Source: Apostichopus japonicus
Lineage: Eukaryota; Echinodermata; Holothuroidea; Aspidochirotida; Stichopodidae
NCBI RefSeq assembly: GCF_037975245.1
Contig: NC_092581.1
Span: 1,560,501-1,624,500 of the forward strand
Reading direction: 5' to 3'
Length of the DNA: 64,000 bases
The notes under the pieces: generated by a model
The model's database searches: none
The model's input: the letters and a program-made list of their open reading frames with translations, nothing else
Told to the model about the DNA's origin: nothing
Translations under genes and position numbers: made by a program
Shown here: positions 1 through 12,301 of the stretch, in pieces
Layout: each line of letters opens with the position of its first letter
Position numbering within the stretch: position 1 is the stretch's first letter

Positions 1-324
1 TTCATATAGTTTATACTCAGTTTTATACATGTTTGATTAAGGTTTATGTTAAAACATTCTCTTTTCAGGACATAAATATTAAATTTACTTCACAGACTCT
101 TTTGTGAGGTAGCCACCTATTTTAATCCCAAAATGAAAGATTCCGAAAAATATCAGACAAATATAATAGAAGAAGCTACCTACGCCTGGTTTATCACAAG
201 TTTCTATAGACTGTGTGTCTGTTATTTTGTAACTACGTTGAGTGTGCGTTTGTCCGTGGAAGGAGTTAGATGTCAGAGGCAATTGATTTCTCTAATAATT
301 AACCACTTTTCTGTCTTTCTCTAG
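1..324. other. Probable intron upstream of first visible exon
   Basis: No coding segment is seen here. The stretch ends in a pyrimidine-rich tract followed by AG at 323-324, a good splice acceptor for the exon starting at 325. The short open frames inside are AT-rich and look like chance. The rest of the gene must lie left of the window. Confidence 0.5.
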
Positions 325-431
325 AAGAGCCCCGAGAGGCATCACTCTGTTGATTTAGATAAAGATGTAAAGAAGGCAGAAAAACAAGACAGAAGGAGGC
401 ATTTATCAGCCCCAACATCATCTAGTAAAAA
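325..431 (+). CDS. Penultimate exon of an unidentified gene
   Basis: A 107-bp exon lies between a pyrimidine-rich acceptor ending CTAG (321-324) and a strong donor GTGAGT starting at 432. Only one forward frame is open across it; both others hit stops. In that frame it encodes a Lys/Arg/Ser-rich linker starting KSPERHHSVD and ending in SAPTSSSK. It finishes two bases into a codon, and the first base of the exon at 1002 completes that codon as Lys and keeps the frame. The match of splice sites, phase and frame is what makes this a real exon. The charged, low-complexity composition suggests a flexible linker before the coiled coil of the last exon. I do not recognise the family. Confidence 0.72.
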
Positions 432-1001
432 GTGAGTTCATAAGCGAAGGGCAGGGTGAGGGGATTAGGGAGGGAGGGGGGATTAGGGAGGGGATTAGGG
501 AGGGGAGGGTGGTGGTACAAACAGTATAATGATTGGATCCATATGGTGAACGTCTAGAGGTATGTCTAGCCGTTGACCAATCAAACCTTATAGAACTGCT
601 GTAACCACTTTAAGGGATGCTTAGATAGCTAGGGTTAGGAAGTAAACAAAAGGTTAGGAAGGAAAAAATTCAGATGCTGATGACTCCCAAGAAATATCTT
701 CTTTTTTCCTTTGTCAAAGTCTGCCCCTCTGCCCTTTGATCAATATCACCATTCCTAGGGCCCATGTTCAAACCTTTCCCTTTTGAGCTTGGTTTCTAAG
801 GGGTCCAAGGTTAAAAGTCAGCCGTTTTTAGTCACCGCCGAGATTTCCATTCCAGCGAGTTTTTTACTCTGACAATTTTTTTTTTATCAATTTCACCAAA
901 TTTTTGACGTCTCTGCCTAAACTCTTCTCACTCAACTGTAACTTTCAACAAAACGAACAGAGAGTAATAGAATTTTTTTTATCGCTCGTTGCTTTCCTCA
1001 G
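432..1001 (+). other. Intron between the two 3' exons
   Basis: A 570-bp intron with canonical GT (432) and AG (1000-1001) and a T-rich tract before the acceptor. It holds a G-rich ATTAGGG-type tract near its 5' end, annotated separately. An ATG at 904 opens a frame that runs into the last exon. The intronic part of that frame is AT-rich and shows no coding character, so I treat it as intron. Confidence 0.65.
459..512 (+). repeat. G-rich ATTAGGG-like minisatellite in intron
   Basis: Three close copies of a unit like GGGGATTAGGGAGGG lie within about 54 bp, starting about 27 bp after the splice donor. There are many runs of three or more G, so the sense strand or RNA could form a G-quadruplex. 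The TTAGGG core resembles telomere repeats, but the unit is not a true telomeric repeat. Confidence 0.6.
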
Positions 1002-1185
1002 GTCTAAACCGAAAGATCGAAAGGCTATTCAGGCCGCCATCCGGGCCGCAAAGGAGGAAAATGTGATATTGTCGAGGCATAATAACGAACTTCATCAGGA
1101 GTTGAGCCAACTAACGGGAGACCGTGTGGCTCTAGAGGCTCAGCTTCAGAAACTCAGGCCTTTTCATAAAATAAACAGTAGCTGA
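1002..1185 (+). CDS. Terminal coding exon: C-terminal coiled coil, unidentified gene
   Basis: The exon starts after acceptor TTTCCTCAG and ends at TGA (1183-1185). Joined to 325-431 it encodes a 3' end of about 97 residues. The exon itself gives a basic segment (SKPKDRKAIQAAIRAAK) followed by a Leu/Asn/Glu-rich heptad stretch, a typical short C-terminal coiled coil, then a last loop KLRPFHKINSS. It is GC-richer than its surroundings and stop-free, and the splice phase agrees with the upstream exon. A coiled coil suggests a dimerisation or scaffold role, but many families end this way and I cannot name the gene. An AATAAA inside the exon (about 1168) lies before the stop and is unlikely to be the polyadenylation signal. 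Confidence 0.75.
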
Positions 1186-2170
1186 TGAAAAGCGTAAACA
1201 CCGCCCTCTTTTTCTCTTTTCTGGCCTCTTTTGATACAAACAACGCTGAGCGTTGGATGGAGACAGGTCCCGCAAGCGATATTCAGTCGGGTTGACTTCT
1301 TGTCCGTTCGGGCGAGGTCATTCTTACAGCCCGTGGCAACGAGCCGGATAGAGCAGTCTCAAGATGGCATCTGTTTGACGTCCACGGCTCACGGATTTGG
1401 AAAAAAGTCTCGGTAGAGTTTGTAAATATCGTAAACGTGGACAAAGGAAAACACGCAGAGAAAGGAATCGGGGAACTCCAGTTTTTACAGTGCAAAGAAG
1501 CTTTTTGTAGATTTATAGGCATCTCAAAGTGTAAGCCAAAAACCAACGCAAACTGGTTATTATTAGAATATGTGTTTCAAAATGGCTTGAAAAGTCAAAA
1601 CAGTATCATTTGTTTTTTGTAGTTTCTAAAATTGAGATTGCCCAGATGTAGAAGTGAAATCTAAAATATTATAGTTACACTGTTTTGAACCAATACAGCC
1701 AATTTTTGTTTATATTCAGCCTGTCTTATTATAATTTGTTTTCCTTGTAAATCAAGCTTACACACCCGCCACCCCCTCCCCTCCCTCCAATTCATGATAT
1801 TTATATCCCTGAGAAGAAATGAAACTTAACTTTACTAATCATTAAGTAATAAGTTAATTATTTAATTAAGGTGTTTTTCAAAAAGCAGTCTTTCAGAGCT
1901 ATTCTCGCGGGTGAAAGAGATGTTTGTGCTGAGGGACGTTTATTATAGCAAGCACTGTTAGCATTCCTGGTCTGTTTATTGGTCCATCTAGCTAGAAGAT
2001 TGGTTTACGAATAGGCTGGTAAATTCAAAAGATTGGGCTGGAGCCAAAGAATAGAACTTAATTTTTAGCATTTGTGAATGCTATGAGAATGCCCACAGTG
2101 AGTGAAAAGAGGTTATGTTTTGGCTGCTTAACGTGAGAGTCAGCAGGCCTCAGTCATATTACAGGTTGCA
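1186..2170 (+). other. Likely 3' UTR then intergenic sequence
   Basis: The first roughly 350 bp are GC-richer than the following AT-rich DNA, fitting the 3' UTR of the gene ending at 1185. I see no clear AATAAA in the next kilobase, so the transcript end is not fixed. No other gene is seen. Confidence 0.35.
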
Positions 2171-3310
2171 TATACTTACTATGAAAGAACTATACACCTA
2201 CTATGATAGAAGTATATACTTACTATTGTAGAAGAATATACTTACTATGATAGAAGTATATACTTACTATGATAGAAGTATATACTTACTATGATAGAAG
2301 TATATACTTACTATGATAGAAGTATATACTTACTATGATAGAAGTATATACTTACTATGGTAGAAGTATATACTTACTATGATAGAAGTATATACTTACT
2401 ATGATAGAAGTATATACTTACTATGATAGAAGTATATACTTACTATGATAGAAGTATATACTTACTATGATAGAAGTACATACTTACTATGATGGAAGTA
2501 TATACTTACTATGATAGAAGTACATACTTACTATGATAGAAGTATATACTTACTATGATAGAAGTATATACTTACTATGATAGAAGTATATACTTACTAT
2601 GGTAGAAGTATATACTTACTATGATAGAAGTATATACTTACTATGATAGAAGTATACACTTACTATGATAGAAGTATGTACTTACTATGATAGAAGTATA
2701 TACTAACTATGATAGAAGTATATACTTACTATGATAGAAGTATATACTTACTATGATAGAAGTACATACTTACTATGATAGAAGTATATACTTACTATGA
2801 TAGAAGTATATACTTACTATGATAGAAGTATATACTAACTATGATAGAAGTATATACTTACTATGATAGAAGTATACACTTACTATGATAGAAGTATACA
2901 CTTACTATGATAGAAGTATATACTAACTATGATAGAAGTATATACTAACTATGATAGAAGTATATACCTACTATGATAGAAGTATATACTTACTATGATA
3001 GAAGTACATACTTACTATGATAGAAGTATATACTTACTATGATAGAAGTATGTACTTACTATGATAGAAGTATACACTTACTATGATAGAAGTATGTACT
3101 TACTATGATAGAAGTATACACTTACTATGATAGAAGTATGTACTTACTATGATAGAAGTATATACTTACTATGATAGAAGTATATACTTACTATGGTAGA
3201 AGTATATACTTACTATGGTAGAACTATACACCTACTATGATAGAAGTATATACTTACTATGGTAGAAGTATACACTTACTATGGTAGAACTATTTACTTA
3301 CTATGGTAGA
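2171..3310. repeat. 22-bp minisatellite array, about 52 copies
   Basis: A tandem array of the unit TATGATAGAAGTATATAC plus TTAC, period 22 bp, over about 1140 bp. Most units differ by zero to two bases. Recurring variants are TACATAC, TACACTT, TATGTAC, CTAAC in place of CTTAC, and GGTAG in place of GATAG. The edges are the most diverged. Between about 3041 and 3160 two variants alternate, forming a local 44-bp higher-order repeat. All units are head to tail and no gene is present. Confidence 0.97.
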
Positions 3311-5880
3311 TTAATTTCTGCCATTTGAACTGGTTAATATATTTGAAACTATGACTGGCTATACTGAAATGTTATGTAACTGTTACGCTATATATGCACA
3401 AAAGTAAGAGGTGGAATTTAACTTAATTCAAGTGAGATATATGAATTATTTCATGAAGAAAACAGGGTGGGGGGGTGGTTAACTGTAAGATGCTGTTTGG
3501 CAGATGCATTGGAATAATTTCCCAATTTTATTGAGATTTCTGTTGTGCTTTAACACTTTTGCTCTGTGGTGTTTCTTTGAAGCTGTGTGAAGAGGTATCT
3601 GAATTTTTAAGTAAAATGTACCCCTCTGTTTATGATATGACCTATATGTTAGTTTAATCTGGGTATAAACTGAAAAGATAAATAGACTGCTTAGCAAGCA
3701 GGTGACATAAACTTCAGAGGTCACTTTAAAAACTTGATAGTTCTGGTTGGTACATTAATGCGTTGAAAAGTAATATTTTCAGTTTTGTTTGAAGGCCCCC
3801 TCCCCCCAAAAAAATCAAAAGAGATACTGTTTAGAAGCGTTGACTGGATAGGTTCTTTTAATGAAACATTCTAAATGTGTGCAGAGAGAGATAAAAACAG
3901 CTTGAATTCTATCAAGTGTTATGATGAATTTCTTCAATATCCTCCAATTGACATTTTCAACTTAAATTCACGAGTCTGGGTTTGACTTGACCGCAACAAT
4001 TTCGCGTTAGGAAGCATATATACTAATGGCAGTTTTAAGGGGGAACATATTCTATATACCGTAATACTGTGCAAAAGTTTCAATCAAAAATGACAATTTA
4101 TTTGCTGTAATGTAAAAATTACTCCCTGAATAACATTTTTCCCCCCTTCAAGATAGAATCAAGTGACTAGTCTTCATTTGGCAAACTGCAGTTTTAATTT
4201 TATAATATATTCGTAATACTCCGTAGATGTGGTACACTTGCCTGATATTATCAATGGAATCGATAATGCTGCTCTTAAGTTTTCAAAAATTGATTTTCAT
4301 CTCCAAATACTGTCCTACGGGCAAGAAAACTGTCCTACGCTTCCATCTATTTATGTGATGTGTTTACAAAGAAGAAATGTTGATCTCAGTTTTTGATGGA
4401 GCGATGATTTGGAGATGAAATGTTTCCGCTCTGCGAACTAAAATGTTGATGGAAATGTTTTGAAGATTAAAAGCAAAGATTAAGTGATGAAGAGTTACTG
4501 TAGGCAAAGCCCTGAGTGAACAAAGTTCAACTAAAATTCAATTTCTTTAATATGTATTCTTTGGATTTTAATGTGGCATAACTGTGCTATAGTGATTTGG
4601 TTAATGGACTTCTCCCAACATTCCAGTGGTTAAACAATGAATATTCATAGATATCTTGCCAGCCTTTCCCCCATGTATCAGTGCCCTTTTTTTTTTTTTG
4701 CTTTTTTTACCCCCTTCTGTTTGATCATTGCTGTAAATCCTTCTGTTGTACTTTATTAATATTAAGGGGGCAGGGGCAAGGGGGGGAGGAGAGCCTGCTT
4801 GCCTGCCTCTAGTAGTTTTGCCCATTAAAATCAAACCTGAGTGTTCCATTCCTACAGGGATTGCTTATATTAGGAGGCAGTAATAAGTCGTCATCCAATA
4901 AAACAAAACAAGAAGTAAACACATTTGAAAAAGAACTGATATTGGCAGACATCCAAAAAGTACCATTTATGATTTTTCTGGAGGATATTCGGTTTGTTTA
5001 GTTTAAAAGCACTCTATTTGACCTCTGCAGTTTTATTACAGGACAATTTTCTCACTTTCAAAACAAAGCATTGATGTTCAGACAACTGGGATGGAAGGAG
5101 GAGCAAATGTGAATATTGTCATAAATTCAAATGATTGTTTACTCTTTATCCTATCTACAACTTGAATAGTTCCTCTTGTCTTGCTCTGTTTCGGGTTTTT
5201 TTATTGACATTTTTTTTTCATAGGAAGCTGTAATTATATTAAATTTCCCTTTTTTTGTGGGAAGGGGGCATAGGGAGAGGGGGAAGGGTGGGAAAGGGGG
5301 ATATATTCATAGAGTGAGGAGAAGCTTAATACCCATTCAATGCTTATTTTTAAATCTATATAAACTAGCAGTAATGTACAGTAGTATACCCAATAGGTTT
5401 ATACGTCTAATCAAAGTACGTCTTATCCAGAATTATGTAAAACTTATTTAAAAGTCGTCTTCCAGAGAGAATTATATGTCATCACTAATTTGATCATAAG
5501 AGTTAATATTAAAGAGAGGAGGAAAAAGTGAAAAAAATCAGTGTTTTTGCTTGTTGAAAAGTTGGAAATGGGATTTCCAGTAAAAAGTTACATGCAAATG
5601 TTAAATTTCAAAATGAGTTTACCACATTTGCAAAAGTTTCCACTTTGAACTGTTAAAACTAGTGGAACACTTTGTTTATTAATTGCAAAATTTGTTACGA
5701 TCATTTACTGGACATAGATGCATATTTAATAAGGTTTAGTTTGATGTAACTGGTTGTTACTAAAGTATAGTATTGTGAAATCGTTTGATGTACAAATACA
5801 CCGTAGAATTCTTCTTTCTATGTACCTGTGCAAATTTACTCGAACATAATCAAATGTGTCTCATTTTGAAAACTAAAGAA
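3311..5880. other. AT-rich non-coding sequence
   Basis: No gene supported. It contains homopolymer runs and two G-rich tracts (about 4766-4795 and 5258-5302). Open frames are short and without recognisable motifs. Confidence 0.5.
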
Positions 5881-5894
5881 AGTTTTTCTTCGTC

Positions 5895-6300
5895 CGCAAC
5901 AATACTTACGGTTACTCGAGATTAGGATTGATCAAACTAAGAAACCCTCCTAAATTTCACACCAAAGGACCTTATAATGAACAAGTAATGAATTTACACA
6001 AAGTGAAAAATAGGAATGTTTCCAAATTTTGATTTATTCTTACATAAATAAATGTTTATAGCTGCTGCATTTCAGATTTACGAAGGAAAATTTAAAAAAA
6101 CATTACCTAAGGTTACTCAAGATTGGGATCGTTCAAACTAAGAAACCCTCCTAAATCTCACACCAAATGACCTTTTAATGAACAAGTAATGAATTCACTC
6201 AAAGAGAAATAGGAATGTTTCCAAATTTTGAATTCTTATATAAATAAATGTTTAAAGCTGCTGCATTTCAGATTTACGAAGGAAAATTTAAAAAAATGAT
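5895..6300. repeat. 201-bp tandem duplication
   Basis: Two head-to-tail copies with period 201 bp. The block GTTACTCGAGATTAGG at 5911 recurs as GTTACTCAAGATTGGG at 6112, and the following block with ACTAAGAAACCCTCCTAAAT recurs in both. A block GCTGCTGCATTTCAGATTTA occurs at about 6061 and 6258. Copies differ by scattered substitutions and small indels, so the duplication is not very recent. Confidence 0.85.
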
Positions 6301-6334
6301 TCCATCGTCAAATTACAAGAATAATACTTCTTTA

Positions 6335-6475
6335 AAAAAAAATTCTGGGCTAAGAGATGTTTGGCATGAAATTAGATTTGAAATGTTTAAAGCCGCAGCA
6401 TTTCAAATTTATGAAGGAAAGTTTTTTTTAAATAGGGCCATTGTCAATTCTGGGCTAAGAGGTGTTTGGAATTAA
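6335..6475. repeat. Second short tandem duplication (about 105 bp period)
   Basis: The segment with TTCTGGGCTAAGAGATGTTT (about 6342) recurs at about 6447 with one change, and a third, diverged copy of the GCTGCATTTCAGATTTACGA block lies between them. It abuts the 201-bp duplication. A 75-codon open frame through it only reflects the repeat. Confidence 0.75.
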
Positions 6476-9400
6476 GTTAGATTCCTTTATTATTCGCTCA
6501 TTTATAAGCAATTCTTTGGTGAAATATATTTAAATATATTATTTGATAAAGAACAATCTTGTTGTGATTAACACTTGTTAGGTTTAGTAAAAATACTGAC
6601 CAAACTCAAAAAAACTGCTTTACATTTATTAAAACATAGCTATATTAATATCCTGCATTAACCTTCATTAGAATTATAGCATAACTTGTTGTTTTAAAAC
6701 TGGAAGATCACAATTGCCAGCTTGTTGCACCATTGTTTTCAGCTATACATGGTAATGTTACTGCAGTATATTTGCTCTCACTATTTTCAATTAAATTTAA
6801 ACTGGCTATGTATTACATTACCAACTGGCTGCTGTAAGACATAATTTGCTCATTTATCTACCAGTCAAGCAGGCTATTCAATTTGTCTGGTTAAAATTTC
6901 AGAAATTGCATTTGTGGAAAGTCTAGGGTGACGGCAGTTTTGATTATCGTTCATAACTTGCCTGAAAAATGTAAAAAAAGTTTCTCGATTATTAAGAAGA
7001 TTCTATTCCAATACAGGTAGAGGTAAAAAGTCTTAAGAGAAGAAGCATTTAGAATGAGGGTAAACGTGGATTGTGATGGGTTTTTACTCGAAAATTCACT
7101 GCGTCGGATGAATCCACAAATATTTCATGCTGTTTTAGTTCATCTAAGAACGATACAATAAAATTAATGCAATACTGAAAATGCACAATTTCTAAATATG
7201 TAAATTTTCTATGTTAATGGAAGACATGCTAATGTAGTCATTTGCATTTCAATTCAATTCAGCTTGTTTTTTTTTTTGTTTTTTTTTGTCTTCTTTCCAG
7301 TTATGAGTTTAGTCAGAATTTTGTGTAAAACATTTCAAATTGCTCTGATGATATTAAGACAACTTTCTCTATTTATGCAAAAAGTTTGGTCTGAATGCAA
7401 CCATATTGACAAGTTAAAAGTTGAATATGTGTCTGCCATATATGTCAATCTAACATGAAGAATTTAAACTTTCACGGTAGTAAATAAAATGAGAATAAAT
7501 GAGAGTATGCAAATTAATCTATTACAATGTAATATTCAGGTTCATACATTGATTGGGAAGCTGAGAATATTAGACACTGCGAAATAAAAATAAACCTATA
7601 AACCTAACTATGGACCTAAATTATAGTTTGAGGATGTCTGTGGCCTTTCATGAAGGTTGATGCCATATAAACCTAATTATAGACCTAACTTATTCTGGCC
7701 CTTTCATGGAAGTTCATGCCCTAGAAATCTTAATTAGTTCAGGGATTTTAGAACCTGTCCCCCTTCACCCCCCCCCCCCAATCGCCCTCCCCATGTCACC
7801 TTTGAAATCCACCAATGTCATGAAAGAAAGATTGGTATCATAATATTTAAAATACACTGTTATGATATCATCAATGCCAATTGCAGTATAGAACAGCCTG
7901 ATGCACCGTAGAACCTGCATTTAGCAACTTAAAAGCTATTTTGTTTCAACTTTTATAGTCTTGGATAATTCGTTAGAAAGCTTAAAACTGTATTCCATAA
8001 AACTTGTTTATTCATTAATCTGTTTTTCCCTTTTGTGTCAATGTATCGGATTATTATGTCGATCTGTTTCACGTCCACCCCACGACCTGCTCTGCACATT
8101 TTTTTTTTTCGTTTTTTTTTAATCGTGATATTTAAGATTTAAGTAATTGTTTTTCATTAAAGGAATTAAACAATGTAACCCATATTCCTTTGTATTGGCT
8201 GTAAACATCTTTTGTCTTAATCCTGTGAGAGATGAGTCAACATGAGTTTCTCGACATAAAGTTTTCTGCCGATCCATTTGTCATACTGAAATCTGTGGCT
8301 ATCAAGAATTTGTTTTTGTCGTGTGCATGTTTCACACGTTTTTCTCCCAATCCATGAATACATTTTTTTATTTTTCATTTTTTGAATTTTTTAAACAAGA
8401 AACAGAGTTTACTGGGTCTCTTCTTGTTTGCCCGGTTTCTGAAGATACAGCACAGTTATTAATGACAGTATGAATGTTGAAATATTGCATATGCATATAA
8501 TTATCTAACCTTAGTGTTCAAGTTATTCATGAAACATGCATATTTGCAATTTATTGATTTTCCAAATGAAAAAGAAGAGAGAATCCATTTATCAGGGTCT
8601 ATATTATGTACATTCTCCCTCTTGATATCGTAACCACGGCAACCTTTTTATAATACAAATGTCGGTTGCTCAAGTCGAAAAATCTGTTTGACGTCCTTCT
8701 CTTTTACATGGATAATGCAGCACCGATGTGTTATATACAGTTAAAAAAAGCACTTAATATGTATAACGTCACATTTATCATGAATCAAATATGCCTCTGT
8801 TGGTTCGTTATATTACTGAATAAAATATTAAGAAAAACACATTAAGGTGGAAATTAATTTTGGTTTCTTGTATGCTTTGTTATTTTTTTTTGGTTTTTTA
8901 TTCTATTTCATAACATATCCTTTCTTTAAAAAAAAAATAGTTCAGAGCTGCTTCATTTGAAATAGAAGACATTTTTTTACCAAAAAGTGAAACTTGAAGC
9001 AAGCAGGATAAATGTCTGAATGCACATTGACAAAGCATGTTGTGATTTTGAAAATGTTTGTTGCTTTCCTCTTAAATGGATCACTTTAAGGCACAAATGT
9101 TATAGGCTATTATAAAAAAAAACATTGCTAACATTTCAGGTTGTATTCCTATACACTTTTAATATTTCTGGAATTGCCCTTTAAAACTTCAGAGGCTCAT
9201 CAATAAAAGTGGCTGGACTACTTAGTCTACTACACAGACTATTAGGTAAGTTACTACTCTTATACAACACCAAACTCAATAGGCAAATATAAGGCCAAAA
9301 ATGACATGGTTTACATGTATAGTGCAAATCTTGCAAGGAAAATTGGTGTTGAATGCCATTCAAGGGTGGTTCTGCCTATATTATATAAAGCTGAAGAATA

Positions 9401-9840
9401 TTATTTTGTGGCTGTGTTCTTAGAAAGTATATAAAGCAGTGGATTGGCATTGAAGTTCACAGAGGAAGTGACGTCACTGGCAATTTAGACTTAAAGGAGC
9501 ATTCCAGTGAGATAGTACCAATTAACTAGGTGAATCTAGGTGAATCTTAAGAGACCAGAATTTCTGTAGAAATATTACACTCGAACTGTTTCCTTTTACT
9601 TCTCTGTTGTAGTACATTCCCGATGTGTAGCCCCCCTAACCCCGCCTTCTTGAGCACAAGAATCCTATACAAATTGGTCAAAGGTCATTTGAAAGTTAAC
9701 ATAGATCAAAGTCTGAGAAGCTTGTAGACATGAAAAGCGCTTCATTAAAACTTGATTTATCTCCGTGCTTTATATTGTCACATTTAGTGCAAGAACTTTG
9801 CCAAGCACTAATGATCAACACTGTTTGAGTGTACTAGTAA
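6476..9840. other. AT-rich non-coding sequence
   Basis: No exon or mobile element recognised. It contains poly-C (about 7769-7781) and several poly-T runs. It may be intergenic or intronic. Confidence 0.45.
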
Positions 9841-10160
9841 AAAAAATATGGCAACGTGGTTCTAGAAGATGCGGCGGTTGACATCGCGGTATAAGCGAAA
9901 GCCCTTACGCTACTAATCGTGTAAGGCTTGTCACGCCGGTGTTATGGTGTCATTGGGCTAGGAACACGTGCCATGTTTCCCAAGATGTTACAACAAAAAC
10001 AAAAAGGTTGGTTGAGCAGAGATTGGCCAGAAATGAACATGGTGTGCGTAAATCATTGCCGTGGGCAAAGTGCTGTAGCCACTCTTTGAGACCGGCATGC
10101 ATGGGTACATCCCATGTCCACTAAGGACCGTAGCCTCCTCATTCAGGAATTACTCTCCTC
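9841..10160. other. GC-richer island of unknown nature
   Basis: Base composition rises clearly above the flanks and CpGs are more frequent. A short inverted repeat CCTTAC/GTAAGG flanks a 12-bp loop near 9903-9926. No frame looks like a conserved exon. It may be an old repeat insertion or an unrecognised exon or regulatory island. Confidence 0.25.
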
Positions 10161-10260
10161 AAATTTTGGAATCAGGAGCATATAAGAGTCACAACAATAT
10201 TTCATATCACATAAATATTCATGTACATAGAGATCTCTATATACGACTCTTTCAAAAGTT

Positions 10261-10282
10261 AGAGCCGTATATACACGGCTCT
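10261..10282. repeat. Perfect hairpin, 8-bp stem
   Basis: AGAGCCGT and ACGGCTCT flank a 6-nt loop. This is an inverted repeat in otherwise AT-rich DNA, with no obvious role. Confidence 0.6.
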
Positions 10283-10445
10283 GAGTAAAGTATTGGCACA
10301 GCGCCATCTTTTATCAACGTTTGATTTCTAATGGTATCAGGGACACAGAGGACTGTAAATAATGAAGTCACAACAGGTAAACACTCTCCAAGGATTATCA
10401 AAAATTTAATCTTTCGAACATAGCCAAGATAACAGTTTAGGTGTA

Positions 10446-10477
10446 ACCATGGAGCTATAAACAGATAGCTCCATGGT
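10446..10477. repeat. Perfect hairpin, 13-bp stem
   Basis: ACCATGGAGCTAT pairs with ATAGCTCCATGGT around a 6-nt loop. The arms continue imperfectly outward with GTGTA and GTAAC. It is long for chance, but no RNA gene is recognised. Confidence 0.65.
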
Positions 10478-12301
10478 GTAACTAAATAACTAAAACAACA
10501 CAAACATAGTAGCATCAATGTAATTTCAAGTTTTGTAATATGAATTCTAACATTCTAACGGAAAATCTCTTCACAAAACGGCATTTTTCTTTAATAACAA
10601 ATGTTAATATAAGGGTACTTTCTTGAATTAAAACAATGGTTGATCAGGTACTTTTCCATTTTGAGGTTTTTTTTTAAGGGTAGGGGTTGGGAGGGGGTGG
10701 TACATGCCCGTTACCCCCTGTATAGTGACGGGCAACTGGTCAGAAAAAGCTAGGTGTCATGATTGGCTTGGTGGTATAGTCGATGAATTGAAAAGAATTT
10801 GAGTTTTTTTTGTACGACTTAAGCATTTCCCACAAACAAAATCTCTCCTAGATAAGGTCATCCCTCCTCTTTGAGAAATTTTGGTAAAATGATGGGTGCT
10901 AAGATGCAATATATATTATGCAGACATTGACACAATTAAAATGTTATTCTAGACCGTACGGGGATGTACCGTACATACATGTTATACCTTTATCTACAGT
11001 ACACTATGATATACATATAAATATACTGTCTGTTAGTTGGGGTGGGGTTAGCCCCTATTTTTATTCTGGTAGTATATGCGCCCTTATATATATACAAGGC
11101 CTCAGTATGATGAAATTTCCTTCACGAAACCAATTTCTCACAAGTTACGTTCATGAACTTCCGTATACCAGTGTGCACCCTCGATCGCTCAGCGCGCGAG
11201 ATCGTAAGACGTACTTTCCACGAGTGAAACGTAAACAGACGGTGGATTAATATATTACGCGTTACATGTTCATTGCCAACATCAGTCACGTTGCGGAACT
11301 CAAGTTCAACTTGCTACTGCCCAGTGTTACTATATTATAGGCAAAAACCTACCAAATCACCGCTGTTGATTAACAACAAACGTCGAATTGGAGTTTTCCA
11401 ACGGTGTAACCATATTCATCTAAAAATTTGATCTGAAATTCATGTTTTAATCAACTTCGATTAACCCTATCGTCTTAAATGGGAAGCAGGTTACAACGGC
11501 GACGGTAAGAACTAGGCTAGCCTAACTATTTTTAATTAGCCTAGGCCTAATTCTAAATTATGGTAGGCGGCAAGTTCAACTTTGCATTGTTTATCTCATA
11601 TAGTACTTTGATCAATGACCGGAAAGTTTTTCGTTGAACTAACTTTAGTGTATAATTAATTTACAGGCTTATTGTTGACTATAGACTGTATAGGTTAACT
11701 TAATACTACTACTAGTAACACACAATAGCTGCTGTAATTGTAAAGGATGATAATAAATAGGGCCTAGTACACAGTAGGCTTAATTAGTTATTGTAACTTT
11801 AAGATTTCTTTAATGTTGAAAGCTGGAGTTAACAACGGCATGACCATGCACTAAAGCTTCTCTAAATATGGCTATGTCTGTAATTAGTGTGCATTTCTTG
11901 GTGTAACTGACTTGTTAAAGTAAATGACACTTGTCAGGTGATAGTGTAGTGTAACATTTATGCTTGAATCTGCAATATTTGCTTTGGATTGCAATTAAAC
12001 AACAGATGTTCTGAACAAGCCCTGTAATATCTACCTTGAATGCTCCGTCACCTTAGACATCTGTTCGGTAACAACCATTCAAACCACATACAGTTTTGTG
12101 TCCCACATATTTGTTTTCGTCTTTCGTCTGCAACGTTCACACCAAAGTTAAGCCTTATTTTATCGTTCCTGGTGGAAGTTTACTTCAGTTAAGATTGTGA
12201 TGTTTTTAAGGCACCAGTTGATCTTTCTCTAAATGGTTGTTTATGATGCAAACCAGGTTGTGTCAAATTTAATGCAATATGCAACTATAAAACAGGAGTC
12301 C

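Larger units (their letters stand above)
10161..12301. other. AT-rich non-coding sequence with two hairpins
   Basis: No gene supported. Two perfect short hairpins are listed separately. A 110-codon open frame at 10918-11250 has no recognisable motifs. Confidence 0.4.

Noticed and set aside
904-1001. N-terminal extension of the last-exon frame from ATG 904
   Set aside because: The segment is intronic by splice-site evidence and AT-rich; the spliced frame from 325-431 explains the coding part better.
2171-3310. CRISPR-like array
   Set aside because: Units are directly adjacent 22-bp repeats without spacers in a eukaryotic context; it is a minisatellite.
10918-11250. 110-codon plus-strand frame
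   Set aside because: AT-rich with no motif, no splice context and no second line of evidence.
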